A DNA stretch of 16,384 nucleotides from Glomus cerebriforme. Its lineage: Eukaryota; Glomeromycota; Glomeromycetes; Glomerales; Glomeraceae. This document shows, piece after piece, positions 1 through 8,563 of this stretch. The DNA lies in the NCBI GenBank assembly GCA_003550305.1, contig QKYT01000008.1:231321-247704 (forward strand). Direction: 5' to 3'. Position 1 is the first letter of the stretch. Each line of letters starts with the position of its first letter. The translations under genes were made by a program, and so were the position numbers. The notes beneath the pieces are model-generated. The model was given only the letters and a program-made list of their open reading frames with translations, was not told the DNA's origin and made no database searches.

Positions 1-355
1 ATTTTTTTTAAATAAATAAAACTTTTAAAATATATACAAATTTATATTTTATAAATTGTTTCTTATTAACATTAATTCTAATTTTAAATTAAAAATGCTT
101 AAATATCAATTTATATTTATTTATATAAAGTAATTGTACAATTTTTATAAATCTGTTTATATAAAATGTGATCACATATTTGGTATTGTGCAATAAAATC
201 ATTCTTATAACGAAGGACTGATTAGTTCAGACGCTAACTTCATTATATCGAGGCGTACTGTAACAAATTAAAGATCTTTTGACTTTGATTCAACTCAATT
301 GACCCAAACTTGTTCGGAGGTCTAATTAATACAAGTTTTTTACAAAAAAAATTGG
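1..355. other. AT-rich intergenic DNA, no gene seen
   Basis: Very AT-rich sequence without a usable open frame on either strand. Around 203-262 there is a short GC-richer patch containing TCTTATAACGAAGG. A related string, CCTTCGTTATGAGA, occurs in opposite orientation near the left end of the Tigger element (about 1180). The patch may therefore be an old terminal fragment of a related DNA transposon, but the match is short. Confidence 0.5.
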
Positions 356-357
356 TA

Positions 358-510
358 AATCAGTTCAGTTTTTGGTATTTATCGACCGGTATCAGTTTGG
401 TCAAAAACTGAACCGAATGTTTCGGTAAATTACTGATACCGATACCGATAATTTTGGTTCAGTATCAGTTTTGGCAAATACTGAACTGAACTGAACTGAT
501 CGGAGCCCTA
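358..510. repeat. GC-richer repeat with short inverted ends and a hAT-like right terminus
   Basis: The segment is built of permuted CAGTTCAGT, CGGTATCAGTT and AACTGAACCGA strings in both orientations. Its two ends carry ATCAGTTCAG-type inverted ends (358 onward, and the complement of 482-501). The right edge finishes in CGGAGCCCTA, which read inward is TAGGGCTCCG; this resembles hAT-superfamily termini. The edge falls exactly at the stop codon of the SAM-like exon, so insertion of this repeat probably truncated that gene. No transposase is visible, so it would be non-autonomous. I found no matching TAGGGCTCCG left end or 8-bp target duplication, so the superfamily call is tentative. Confidence 0.5.
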
Positions 511-922
511 TGTCAAACCTATAATTCCCATTCTGCATTTTATCTTTATTATACACTGCTTTAGCTTTTCATCTTCATCATCAATTTTTATAGGCACTGG
601 TTCAAAGGGTGAAAAATTTTTTATATTATTGCTATTGATTCCATATTTGCACAAGACTTCATTTAAGTTCTTAGTCTTGTACAAGGAGAATAACCTCAAC
701 TTTTTATCTTTACATTTCTTAACGAACTTTACAAGTCTCTTAGCTGGTCCTAATTTTATTTCATGATGTTCAAGCTCTTCCTGAATTAAGTTAAGGCCAT
801 TAACTTCTAAGATTTTGATAGCCAGTTTGTTAAATCCTAAGTTCTCCCGTCCCTTCAGAAACTCTATAAGCTTGGCCATGTCATACTTTTTAATTTCATC
901 AGTTAGCGAGTCCGTCTCATTT
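508..922 (-). pseudogene. truncated SAM-domain-like protein exon
   Basis: The frame from 879 down to 510 gives 123 residues starting MAKLIEFLKG. The same frame stays open upstream through ETDSLTDEIKKYD to a convincing splice acceptor (a pyrimidine-rich run ending in TTGCTAG), so the exon probably begins at 922 rather than at the internal Met. The pattern TDEIKKYD-x-AKLIEFLKG, then LGPAKRLVKFVKKCKDKKLRLFS, then LYKTKNLNEVLCKYGI fits the SAM-like domain common in Rhizophagus proteins, where it is usually followed by a longer C-terminal region. Here the frame stops at IIGLT, right where the neighbouring repeat begins, so the downstream part is missing. No upstream exon was found. If one existed it would lie beyond the nested transposons, and the intron would exceed 5 kb. 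The role is unknown; SAM domains usually mediate protein-protein contacts. I judge it a disrupted or fragmentary copy. Confidence 0.6.
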
Positions 923-1096
923 CTAGCAACAAAGATAAAAGAATATAAGGTATACTAGTTTCAAACATAGTGTTTTTATAGGAATATTTGGCTCAGATAA
1001 AAAAAATATGTAGTGAGAAAAAAACTGAGCATTAATATAGATTTTTATATTACACAAGCATTGCATCATTTCACATAATCCACCTTCTATAAAATA
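923..1096. other. upstream flank or intron remnant of the SAM-like exon
   Basis: AT-rich sequence with stops in all frames. It begins with the polypyrimidine tract and AG acceptor for the minus-strand SAM-like exon and ends at the TA that borders the outer nested element. Nothing else can be supported. Confidence 0.4.
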
Positions 1097-1399
1097 GCAT
1101 GTCTGAAATGTGTGACAGATTACACTAATTACAGTTGGCGTTCTTTATAATAAATTTAGTATCCAGGCAAATTTAGCCTTCGTTATGAGAAAATTTGGTA
1201 ACACCATAATGAATTTTTTAGTATCATATAGTAAAATTCAGAATAATTTTATATTAAATAATTTATTTAAAATTCGTTAAATAATTTTTTAAAATATATT
1301 AATAAATTATGTAAATTTTAAAATTTAAGAGTAAATTATAGTGATAAAGTATTGTTTATATTTGTATTATTTATTAGTTATTAGTTATTAAATGTAATA

Positions 1400-3951
1400 T
1401 GGTGCGGCATATCTATACTCATCAATTAGTCCGAAATTTATATTTTATCTAAGTCACATGAATATCACATGAAATTATTTTTATTGATCAATTAAAAGTA
1501 GGCAATTCTCATTTCTAGATATATAACTAATCAAATTTAATCTGGTTTAATTCTTTGATAACTTCATCTGAAATTCTTCTATGAGATCTATACTTTTTAA
1601 CAGCATATTCAGCTAATTTTCTACTAATTCCTTTTTGATATAAGTTCATATATCACCAAGCTTTTCTTGCAAATCTTCTAATTGTAACTAATGAAACTGA
1701 TTCAAGACTTATAGGTACAATTTGTTTCAAACCTATCCATGAATAATCACAATTTTCTCTTGCATGTCTCTTTGCAGCCCTCCAATAATGCTCAATAAAA
1801 TTAAGTTCACAGTGGAATTTTGGGTAGAAAATATATTTGTGACCCGCTTTCTCAATAACTTCAGCAATTGTATCCTTTTGTACAAGAAAATCTGGTTCTA
1901 AAGACATTACCTGACGTACATAACAATTAATTTGATTTTTATTATTTTTTTTTTCTTTGCACGCTTTGCATTCTAATAATAATCCACCAGAAGCTTTTCA
2001 TTTGGATGGTCATCAGAAAATACCATTATTTGCAACTGGTTATCAGGACCCTAATATGTATCATGTATTTTTGGTTGCACACTACCAGGATTTAAATTCA
2101 TTTTTTTTAACACTAATGCATCTTTTGCAAATATTGCATGGTTTGAGCTGTTGTCAAATGCAAAACAACAATACAATTTGGATAAAGAGCTTCAAATATA
2201 GGAATTGCTTTGATCTTTATTTGATTAAGAACATTTTCTGCTATCCAATAACCTTCACGATCTTTTTCTGGCTCTAAATATTTACGTGCTTCTACTGGAA
2301 CTGTAGGATGTTATTTAATTTCTTCTGGTTTCAGTTTCAAATGTTTATCAACTTCTGTTAAAAATTCACTAACCATAACTGATTTACCATTGCCTTTTTT
2401 CGTAAAGGTAATTCACTGTTTTTGGCCCAAACACCACGTTGTCCATCATTGAAATAAAAAATACATTCATCATGCATTACCAAGATGTGTTCTTTTTCAC
2501 CTTCTGCTAAATCAGGTAAGATCTGATCTATATTTTCACCCTCATAATATAACATAAGTTTTTCATACTCAAAAATCTGTTTTAAAAAAGTATTTCTATA
2601 TTGAATTACATCTGCACGCTCATGCCCATCATAATATATGTTTTGTTTTTGTCTTTACTTTATATATCCAAGAATATAAAGCCAGCGAACTGCAGTTGAA
2701 ATATCAATATCTTTTTTTTACTGATTTCCAAATTAATTAATAAGTTTTATTCTATAAATGTTTTAAATTTTATAGGCGTGACTTTGTAATTTTGATCACG
2801 AATTCAAGAATGGCATTTTTTAGCAACATCTTCATTATCAATTAATCGAATGGTTTTTTATGCTTTCCTTAAAATAATTTAGGAAATGCATTATAATGAA
2901 GCTAATAATTGGTCCAATATCATATTTGATGAGCTTTCCAAACTCCACCATTAACAAAAACTATTTGTGTAACATTTAAACTTGTTTTCATTTTTCCACT
3001 ACCATTTTTATTCAATAAGTTCAAATACTCAAATATTGCTCATTTCTTATTATATTCAGTAACCTTCATTTTATTATGCTAACTTTCTAATTTTTTTTTC
3101 AAACCCTTTATTTTTACATTAATATTATTGTTCACTTTATATAAGTTCTCCTTCTCTGATTCACTTACTTCACTCTGTTCACTTTGATCATTTAAATTTT
3201 TAATTGTATCATCTGCACTAAATTGAGCTGGAAAAAAACTTGTGATCTTTGAAGTGCCAATTGCTGATTTAGTAAATGAACCACTTGGTCCTCACTTATC
3301 ATACTAGTTTTATATAGATCCCGTTTTGTTTTCTCAAATTCATTATTTGCATTCCATTTTAAATTGCACATTAGATCAACTTCATCTTCCCATCCACTGT
3401 CATCATCATCCCCCCATTCTTCTGCATCCTCTAATTCAGGGGTCTTTAGTCCAAAAATGTTATTGTCAACTTCTTCACAGTTATTTATTTTATTTTGTAC
3501 TGGAAGTCATTTGTTTTTTATTTTTTTTGGACTAAACCTACCATCTGATGTTCGAGACTGCTATTTTAAAGCTTTTGTCTTTTCTTAACAGGTGGCATTT
3601 TTGATTTAATTGAGGTTTAAACAAAAAAAAATCATGAAAAAATGATAATTTTCAATATTATGGTTCATTATTTATATATGAAGATTAAATTACATCATAA
3701 ATCGTAAAAAATTTATCATTTCAGGTTTTTTGAATTTTTAATATTAATTAATAAAATCATATTTTTTACATATTTTAAAACTTTCATAACTTTGTCAAAA
3801 ATAATGCAATCTGAAATTAAAACTGATAGATTGAAAGAGAATAACCTAATCTATCATTTTATCAGTGTTAAATTTGAGATTTACACAAATCAGAGGACTA
3901 AATAAAGTTAGAAGTTATACTAAATTTTTGATGAGTATAGATGCGCCACAC
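1400..3951 (-). mobile_element. IS630/Tc1-like DDE transposon nested in the Tigger element
   Basis: The ends share CTATACTCATCAA preceded by related GC-rich strings: TGGTGCGGCATAT on the left and, on the complement of the right end, GTGTGGCGCAT. TA dinucleotides border both ends (1398-1399 and 3952-3953). The element encodes one degenerate transposase on the minus strand (1527-3598). It lies between the stop of the Tigger transposase and the Tigger left end, and Tigger-like AT-rich sequence resumes at once on either side, so it inserted after the Tigger element was in place. A few indels separate the two inverted ends, which makes the exact termini uncertain by 1-2 bases. Confidence 0.82.
1527..3598 (-). 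pseudogene. degenerate IS630/Tc1-like (DDE_3) transposase
   Basis: The reading frame is recoverable from MPPVKKRQK at 3598 to a stop at 1527-1529, crossing numerous stops and frameshifts. In order it shows a low-complexity N-terminus; GGVWKAHQI; a helix-turn-helix-like middle (VAKKCHS, then DQNYKVTPIKFKTF, then KDIDISTAVRWLYILGYIK); YYDGHERADVIQYRN; and GENIDQILPDLAEGEKEHIL. The catalytic core follows, with the first Asp in MHDECIFYFNDGQRGVW (about 2470), the second in FDNSSNHAIF (about 2145) and the Glu in YPKFHCELNFIEHYW (about 1798). The tail is RRFARKAW-stop-YMNLYQKGISRKLAEYAVKKYRSHRR. A one-base loss near 2398 breaks the longest frame after PLRKK. The family is common in fungal genomes as a 'DDE superfamily endonuclease'; I recognise the pattern, not a specific gene. 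All three catalytic residues persist, so most damage is stops and indels. Confidence 0.85.
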
Positions 3952-4002
3952 TATACATATTATATTTTTCTTATTGTAAAACTTAATGAGATTAAGATTT
4001 GT

Positions 4003-5687
4003 CTATTTTGCAGAAATAAAACATTGTTTTAATTCCTCCTTTTTAAGTTTTTTAATGAATTTCAACTCTTCTTTTTTCATATCAAATTTATCTTCTTGTT
4101 ACTTTAAATACACTATCATTTTGTCATAATGTTCAACAGCCTCACTATGAGTAATAGATAGCAAAATATTAAAATCTGGTTTTTCTAACTCCTTTTCAAG
4201 ATTATTAGGAAGAATTACTTTCAATATTTCTTTGTTGATTATCATTTCTGTTGTAATCTCAAAATTATCAAATTGAATAAATTCTTCAGTATTTAAAGGA
4301 TTTTTAAGATCAAATTTATCAATTAAATCTTGAATTTCCTCCAATTTTTTAATTTGTGCTAACAGAACTTGTATTTTTGCATGAAAATCCATATAAATTT
4401 TATCTTCATTGTCTTTAGGCAAAATATCTGCCTTTAACCAGCAATTTTTAATTGTAGATTGTGTAATATTATTTCATATATATGTAACATATTTGATGCA
4501 CTTTTTGATATCAATTTCAGTAGGTTTAGTGTCATATTCGTTATAATTATCAAAAGCCTTGACTTTATTATATAATAATAGTTTTTGGTATTATGTCTAG
4601 AAATTTAACATGTGATTTAAAGCATGGAAGCATGGATTGAAATTAAAGTGTAGATATAAATTAAAATATTCAATAATTAAAGTATTACCTTAAAACTATT
4701 AATAATTTCTTAATTATATGGTTGGAGATGTAAAGTAGTATTTGGAAGAAGGAATTCAATTCTAATATTAGTGAAATTGGTATTTTCATATAGGAAATAG
4801 ATTGGAATATTATTAACAAGAAAAATAATATTTCAGTTTTGCATTCTCATTTACACATTAAGCTTTTTAAGATATGTCATTCCAGATTGATACTTGCATC
4901 CAACTCTTTGAATTCCAGTAATAACTTACTGAAAGAGTATTCTTGCTAATATTTTTAAGAGCTCAGGGGTTTTTATATTTATGTATAAATAAGAGGCGCA
5001 TTTTTTCAGTTCTGGTTGCATTGCAGGTAAACAAAACAGTTATACAATCCTTGGATTATTTTGTTCTAGCAACAGGTCTATTAGATATAGTATAATTGGG
5101 TTGATTTTCCAAAAAAAACCTGTTTTGTCACAGTTAAAAATATCTTTAGGATCGTAATCTTTTAAAATTTGGTAGAAATTTTCATATATTATATCGAGAC
5201 TCTCAAGTGGCGCACTTGCCGCTTCTCCATGTATACTATATTGCCTAAGATTATGGCACTTTTTAAAATTTGAAACCCATCCATCTGAACTTTTAAATTT
5301 AGTTTCATTATATAAAAAAGCAAATTCCATTGCTTTAACTGAAAGAATATCATCACTAATAACAAGACCAGCCTCAAGTGCATTTTCTACCCAAAGGGCC
5401 AAAGCTTTTTCAATAATAACAAAGGGAGCTTTCTTTTACATTATAAGCCAGCTTGATATGAATTAACATCTATAGCAAACTAATGCTCTTTTACTTTTAA
5501 AATATTATATACCTTTACTAATATCATACTCTTTGACTAAGTCTTTATTTTTTAAAAAAAGGAGATGATTTTTTTTTAAACAAATTTTTCTTTTTTGCGC
5601 AGCAGTAAGAGATTTATATTTTTTAGAAGCAGAAAGTTCATTAGAAAGTTTGTTTTTAGATAAGTTAATAGGTTTAGTTTTTGGCAT
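4003..5687 (-). pseudogene. degenerate Tigger/pogo transposase (CENP-B and DDE_1 domains)
   Basis: The start MPKTKPINLSKNKLS at 5687 is preferred to the longer frame because it begins the basic CENP-B-type N-terminus (SLTAAQKRKICLKKN...LVKEYDISKGI). After a broken stretch follow the Tc5/CENP-B helix-turn-helix (SDGWVSNFKKCHNLRQYSIH at 5257-5316) and the DDE_1 catalytic core (DYDPKDIFNCDKTGFFW). Translation of 4440-5040 in shifting frames still shows YYWNSKSWMQVSIWND, FLVNNIP, FLLPNTTLHLQP and EIINSFK. The C-terminus continues through a tail with NCWLKADILPKDNED and ends at a stop at 4003-4005. About 560 codons is the usual length. The family's second catalytic Asp (VDNAP) reads Asn, the third (PCD) also reads Asn, and several stops and frameshifts are present. 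It is therefore full-length but dead. In life it would cut and paste the element at TA sites in the nucleus. Confidence 0.88.
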
Positions 5688-6015
5688 TTCAAAAAAAAAT
5701 AATAAAAATATAAAACTTAAATGCGAAATACGAATATTTTTCATTGCTGATTTTATNAATGTGTAGTAGATGTGCGATATTATTATTATATTTAGAAAGT
5801 GATTTTGTGATAAATTATCTTTTATAAAAAAATTTATTTCATAAAAATTTTTATTATAGTGAAAAAAAATTCGTTATAAAATGAATTCATTATAAAGTAG
5901 TTTATTTTATATATGCAGTTCATACATTTTCTTTATTATACGTTATATAGCATTTAAATAGTAAAATTCAGTTTAACAAATTTTTTTCATATGATAAACT
6001 ATGTATTACAGAGAA

Positions 6016-6048
6016 AATTTGTTATATTAAATAATTTGTTATATTAAA
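6016..6048. repeat. subterminal 16-nt direct repeat of the Tigger element
   Basis: AATTTGTTATATTAAA occurs at 6016-6031 and again at 6033-6048, one base apart, just inside the right terminal inverted repeat. Subterminal repeats in Tc1/pogo elements can be transposase-binding sites; that role is inferred here. Confidence 0.6.
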
Positions 6049-6366
6049 ATTCATTATAAAGAGCACCAACTGTATACTGTTTGATGTGTATAATACATAT
6101 TTTTAAAAAAATACATATAAATCAAAATTTACAACAAAATCTTCTTTGTCACTCTAAGTAAACTTGCAAAGCAACTAAAAATATACTCCTAAATATAATT
6201 TCAGAAAATAAAAATAGTTTATTAAAGTCTTTTTTTTGAGAAAATAAATTTTTTGTAAAAAAATTATTGTGGTTTATATATTGAACATTTTGTTGATCAT
6301 TTCTAAAAAAGTATTTGAAAATATAATATATTTAGCATAATCTATTACATATTTCAGACATGCTAT

Positions 6367-7917
6367 ATGTTACTGAAAGCAAATATAACTTTATTGATTA
6401 ATTAAAAAAAATAGTTAAAATATATTTTTAAAAATAAAGGAAAGAAAAAGAAATAAAAAATTTATCATAAATGATTAACAAACAAATAATTAATGTGACT
6501 AATAATAATGATGAGCCAATTAAATTCGGAAGATCTAGAATAAAATCCTAGATCTTAGGATCTACATTAAAATTTCTTATGCATATTTATCCTAGTATCA
6601 CCACAAAAAATTTTTACTATCACGTGATTTTAGCCAGCATTATTATATTTTCGATCTGTATTAAGAAATTAAATAAGAAGTGACAAATAGGATTTTTCAT
6701 ACTGAAAAAAAATCTATCCTTAGAATACATAGTAAAAATAGAAAACAGGGAGGTATAATACTGGTGACAAATTTAAAGGTTATGTGAGGATAAAAAAATT
6801 TTGTGGCAATACTGAAAAAAAATGCAATATATTGTCATAGCAATAAATTACTTTTTTCTTATATATAATATTTAAATTTAATATTTTATATAAATAATAC
6901 TACAGGTAATTTTTTTTTTTGAAGACAAAATAAATCATAACCACTTTATTTAGCATAAATCAATGAGTATTGCCCGGTATACATAAAGAAGTAAGGTTTA
7001 TGAATAAATCCTTTACTATAATATGGAAAAACTTCACTTATCACACTTATGTAATATAAGTCCTCAGAGTGGAAACTGAAAACAAGATCCTTCCTAGATA
7101 GTTAATATGCTTTGAATCTATCCTATATCCCAGTGTTAGCACCAAAAATAATCCTTCTAACCAGTCCTTTTGAATTTTCCCTCAATGTAAATACCTATTA
7201 TTCAGTTTATTATAGGTAATTATCATTATATATAAATTTTTTTATATATTAATTTATTAATTACAATATAAAATATTATTAATATATATAAATTTGTGAA
7301 TAAAAAGTTTTTTTAAGATTGAAAAAAACTATTTTTTATTATATAAAAAAATTTTTTAGCCAAATTTTCAAAATTTTGGTATAATTAATATTTAATTATA
7401 TTTATTTGAAAAGTTAAAATTTTATATTGCCCTTGTGATAACATTTAGCAATATTTTAAATTTAAAAAAAAATCAAAATTAAATTTTAAATTTTAGTTTA
7501 AAAATAAATAAATTTATATTTATTTAACATATCTATAATGAATAAATGAATAATTAATAATTTATCACATATTATATAATCATAATTCAAATTAATGAAT
7601 AATTGGTTATTAACTAAAGTTAAAAGTAAATTTATTCATCATTTTAATTACATAATTTATAATTTTACCTAAAATTTATACTTTTAAAAAGTATTAACCA
7701 AAATTATTTAATTTTATATTTAATAAATAATTTATTTGCAAAATAATAATTAAAAAATTTTATATTTATTTAATACTTTACAGTAATTTTAAACTTACAA
7801 ATTTATATTTTGATTTATATAATTATAAAATTTTGTTTATTTATAATCTAACTAAAAAATACTTTAAAATCATTTTATTTTGAAATAATATTGAAAACAT
7901 TAACTGCAAGATGCAAT
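6367..7917. other. AT-rich intergenic DNA, no gene seen
   Basis: No open frame worth reporting on either strand. Small features: an 8-bp inverted repeat AGATCTAG/CTAGATCT at 6531-6555; a CACGTG at 6621-6626; a GCCAGCATTA motif at 6633-6642; and a 15-nt direct repeat ATACTGAAAAAAAAT at 6699-6713 and 6809-6823. A slightly less AT-rich patch at 7030-7190 shows nothing recognisable. From 7200 to 7900 the sequence is almost pure A and T. Confidence 0.5.
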
Positions 7918-8271
7918 CTATTTATTCCTATTTTCTATCTTCTTGATTCTACAATTCACGTTTAATCTGATAATTCTATTCAATAAAACAGCTATATTCA
8001 AATTATTCAGCATTTGTATTGTGTATCCTGAATTTCTGATAAAATTGGAAATACTATCTGGTCTAGCGTCTTTATCACTATATTGGCAGTCATAACTTCT
8101 GGTAGTTATAACTCTTGGTAGAAGTTCTAAAAAAGCATTCTGTTTTGGTCTTCTTATTGGTTTTTTCAGAAATTCTGTAAAAAGTTTCTTCAACAATATA
8201 TTTTTCACCATTGTTAACATTATTTCTTCTGGCTCCTTAAGAATTAATAATTTTAAGTATTGATCAAACAT
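7918..8271 (-). CDS. unrecognised hypothetical protein fragment (117 aa)
   Basis: Open frame from MFDQYLKLLILKEPEEIML to a stop at 7918-7920. It has an ordinary mixed composition (KKPIRRPKQNAFLELLPRV, TTRSYDCQYSDKDARPDS, NSGYTIQMLNNLNIAVLLNR) unlike the AT-driven Lys/Asn/Ile/Phe products of random frames here, which suggests real coding sequence. No membrane segment, signal peptide or catalytic motif is visible, and I do not recognise the family. It is on the same strand as, and just downstream of, the 8296-8528 fragments. All may be parts of one gene broken by the palindrome at 8298-8344 and by small indels, or exons of a spliced gene. If so, the initiating Met at 8271 is not a true start. 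Function unknown. Confidence 0.4.
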   Translation of the reverse strand: MFDQYLKLLILKEPEEIMLTMVKNILLKKLFTEFLKKPIRRPKQNAFLELLPRVITTRSYDCQYSDKDARPDSISNFIRNSGYTIQMLNNLNIAVLLNRIIRLNVNCRIKKIENRNK

Positions 8272-8295
8272 ATATAGAAATCAGTATAACATAAA

Positions 8296-8528
8296 TCAGG
8301 GACTTATCAACTGATTCTGAATCAGAATCAGTTGATAAGTCCCTAATATTTCTGAGTAAGTACATTCATTTTGATTTAAAAACAATAATACTTCCTTGTA
8401 CTCTTCATATGATTCTTCTGCCTCAATCCATTTAGCTAGTTCAGTTCGATTAACAGATGCCTTCAACTCTTCTCTCAACTTTTTTTTACCTCTTCTTCTA
8501 ATTCTTTAGTCATTTTGTATGTAGCCAT
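8296..8528 (-). pseudogene. broken N-terminal part of an unrecognised gene
   Basis: From the Met at 8528 the frame reads MATYKMTKELEEEVKKS and then stops inside an eight-A run (minus-strand sense). In another frame, starting right at that run, the sequence continues as KKLREELKASVNRTELAKWI and on through AEESYEEYKEVLLFLNQNE to CTYSEI. One extra A would join the two into a charged, helix- and coiled-coil-prone N-terminus. The frame then runs into the 47-nt palindrome, which supplies the last residues (TYQLILIQNQLISP) and the stop. The start region is followed upstream by three copies of CATTTTATAAGTAG-like sequence. The hydrophilic Glu/Lys-rich character and placement suggest it is the N-terminus of the gene whose remainder is at 7918-8271. 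Neither piece matches a family I know. Confidence 0.42.
8298..8344. repeat. 47-nt near-perfect palindrome (23-bp arms, 1-nt centre)
   Basis: Arm 8298-8320 starts AGGGACTTATCAACTGATTC. It is the exact reverse complement of arm 8322-8344, with a single A at 8321 between them. The match stops abruptly at both ends. It sits at the 3' end of a broken minus-strand frame, separating it from the next coding fragment. It could be a foldback or transposition footprint, a short inverted duplication arising at a break, or an assembly artefact. Confidence 0.9.
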
Positions 8529-8563
8529 TTTATAAGTAGTCATTTTATAAGTAGACTTTTTAT
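8516..8563. repeat. short tandem-like repeat CATTTTATAAGTAG
   Basis: CATTTTATAAGTAG is repeated in direct orientation at about 8526-8539 and 8541-8554. Partial copies lie on both sides (CATTTTGTATGTAG from about 8512 and CATTTTATATGCAG near 8588). It lies immediately upstream of the minus-strand start at 8528 and may be a promoter-side minisatellite; no function can be read. Confidence 0.5.

Larger units (their letters stand above)
1132..6072 (-). mobile_element. pogo/Tigger DNA transposon, interrupted by an IS630-like element
   Basis: Left end CAGTTGGCGTTCTTTATAAT (from 1132) and the complement of the right end, CAGTTGGTGCTCTTTATAAT (ending at 6072), are terminal inverted repeats differing at two of 20 bases. 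TA dinucleotides flank both ends (1130-1131 and 6073-6074), the expected Tc1/mariner/pogo target duplication, and CAGT...ACTG ends are typical of pogo elements. The transposase lies on the minus strand (4003-5687). A 16-nt subterminal direct repeat is present at 6016-6031 and 6033-6048. Subtracting the 2.55 kb inner element leaves about 2.4 kb, a normal size for a Tigger element. An undetermined base (N) sits at 5757, just upstream of the transposase start. Confidence 0.88.
1097..6363. mobile_element. outer MITE-like element, split by a Tigger insertion
   Basis: Positions 1094-1131 and the complement of 6329-6366 match at 32 of 38 bases. The first 16, ATAGCATGTCTGAAAT, are identical, and five of the six mismatches are transitions. 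TA dinucleotides sit at 1095-1096 and 6364-6365, which suggests a TA target-site duplication. After removal of the Tigger insertion and one TA copy, about 324 bp remain: 35 bp on the left and 289 bp (6075-6363) on the right. The remainder is AT-rich and non-coding. That is the size and structure of a Tc1/mariner-type MITE. Its family is not recognised. It is the oldest of the three nested insertions. Confidence 0.7.

Noticed and set aside
1957..2277. 106-codon plus-strand ORF
   Set aside because: It is the antisense shadow of the IS630-like transposase, whose minus-strand frames carry the recognisable motifs.
3326..3588. Two overlapping plus-strand ORFs rich in His, Ser and Phe
   Set aside because: Antisense to the low-complexity N-terminal part of the same transposase; no independent coding evidence.
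5189..5383. 64-codon minus-strand ORF
   Set aside because: A shifted frame of the Tigger transposase. The overlapping frame at 5040-5402 contains the CENP-B and DDE_1 motifs.
6699..6823. 15-nt direct repeat ATACTGAAAAAAAAT as a target-site duplication
   Set aside because: Half of it is a poly-A run and the intervening 95 bp has no inverted ends, so chance or slippage is likelier.
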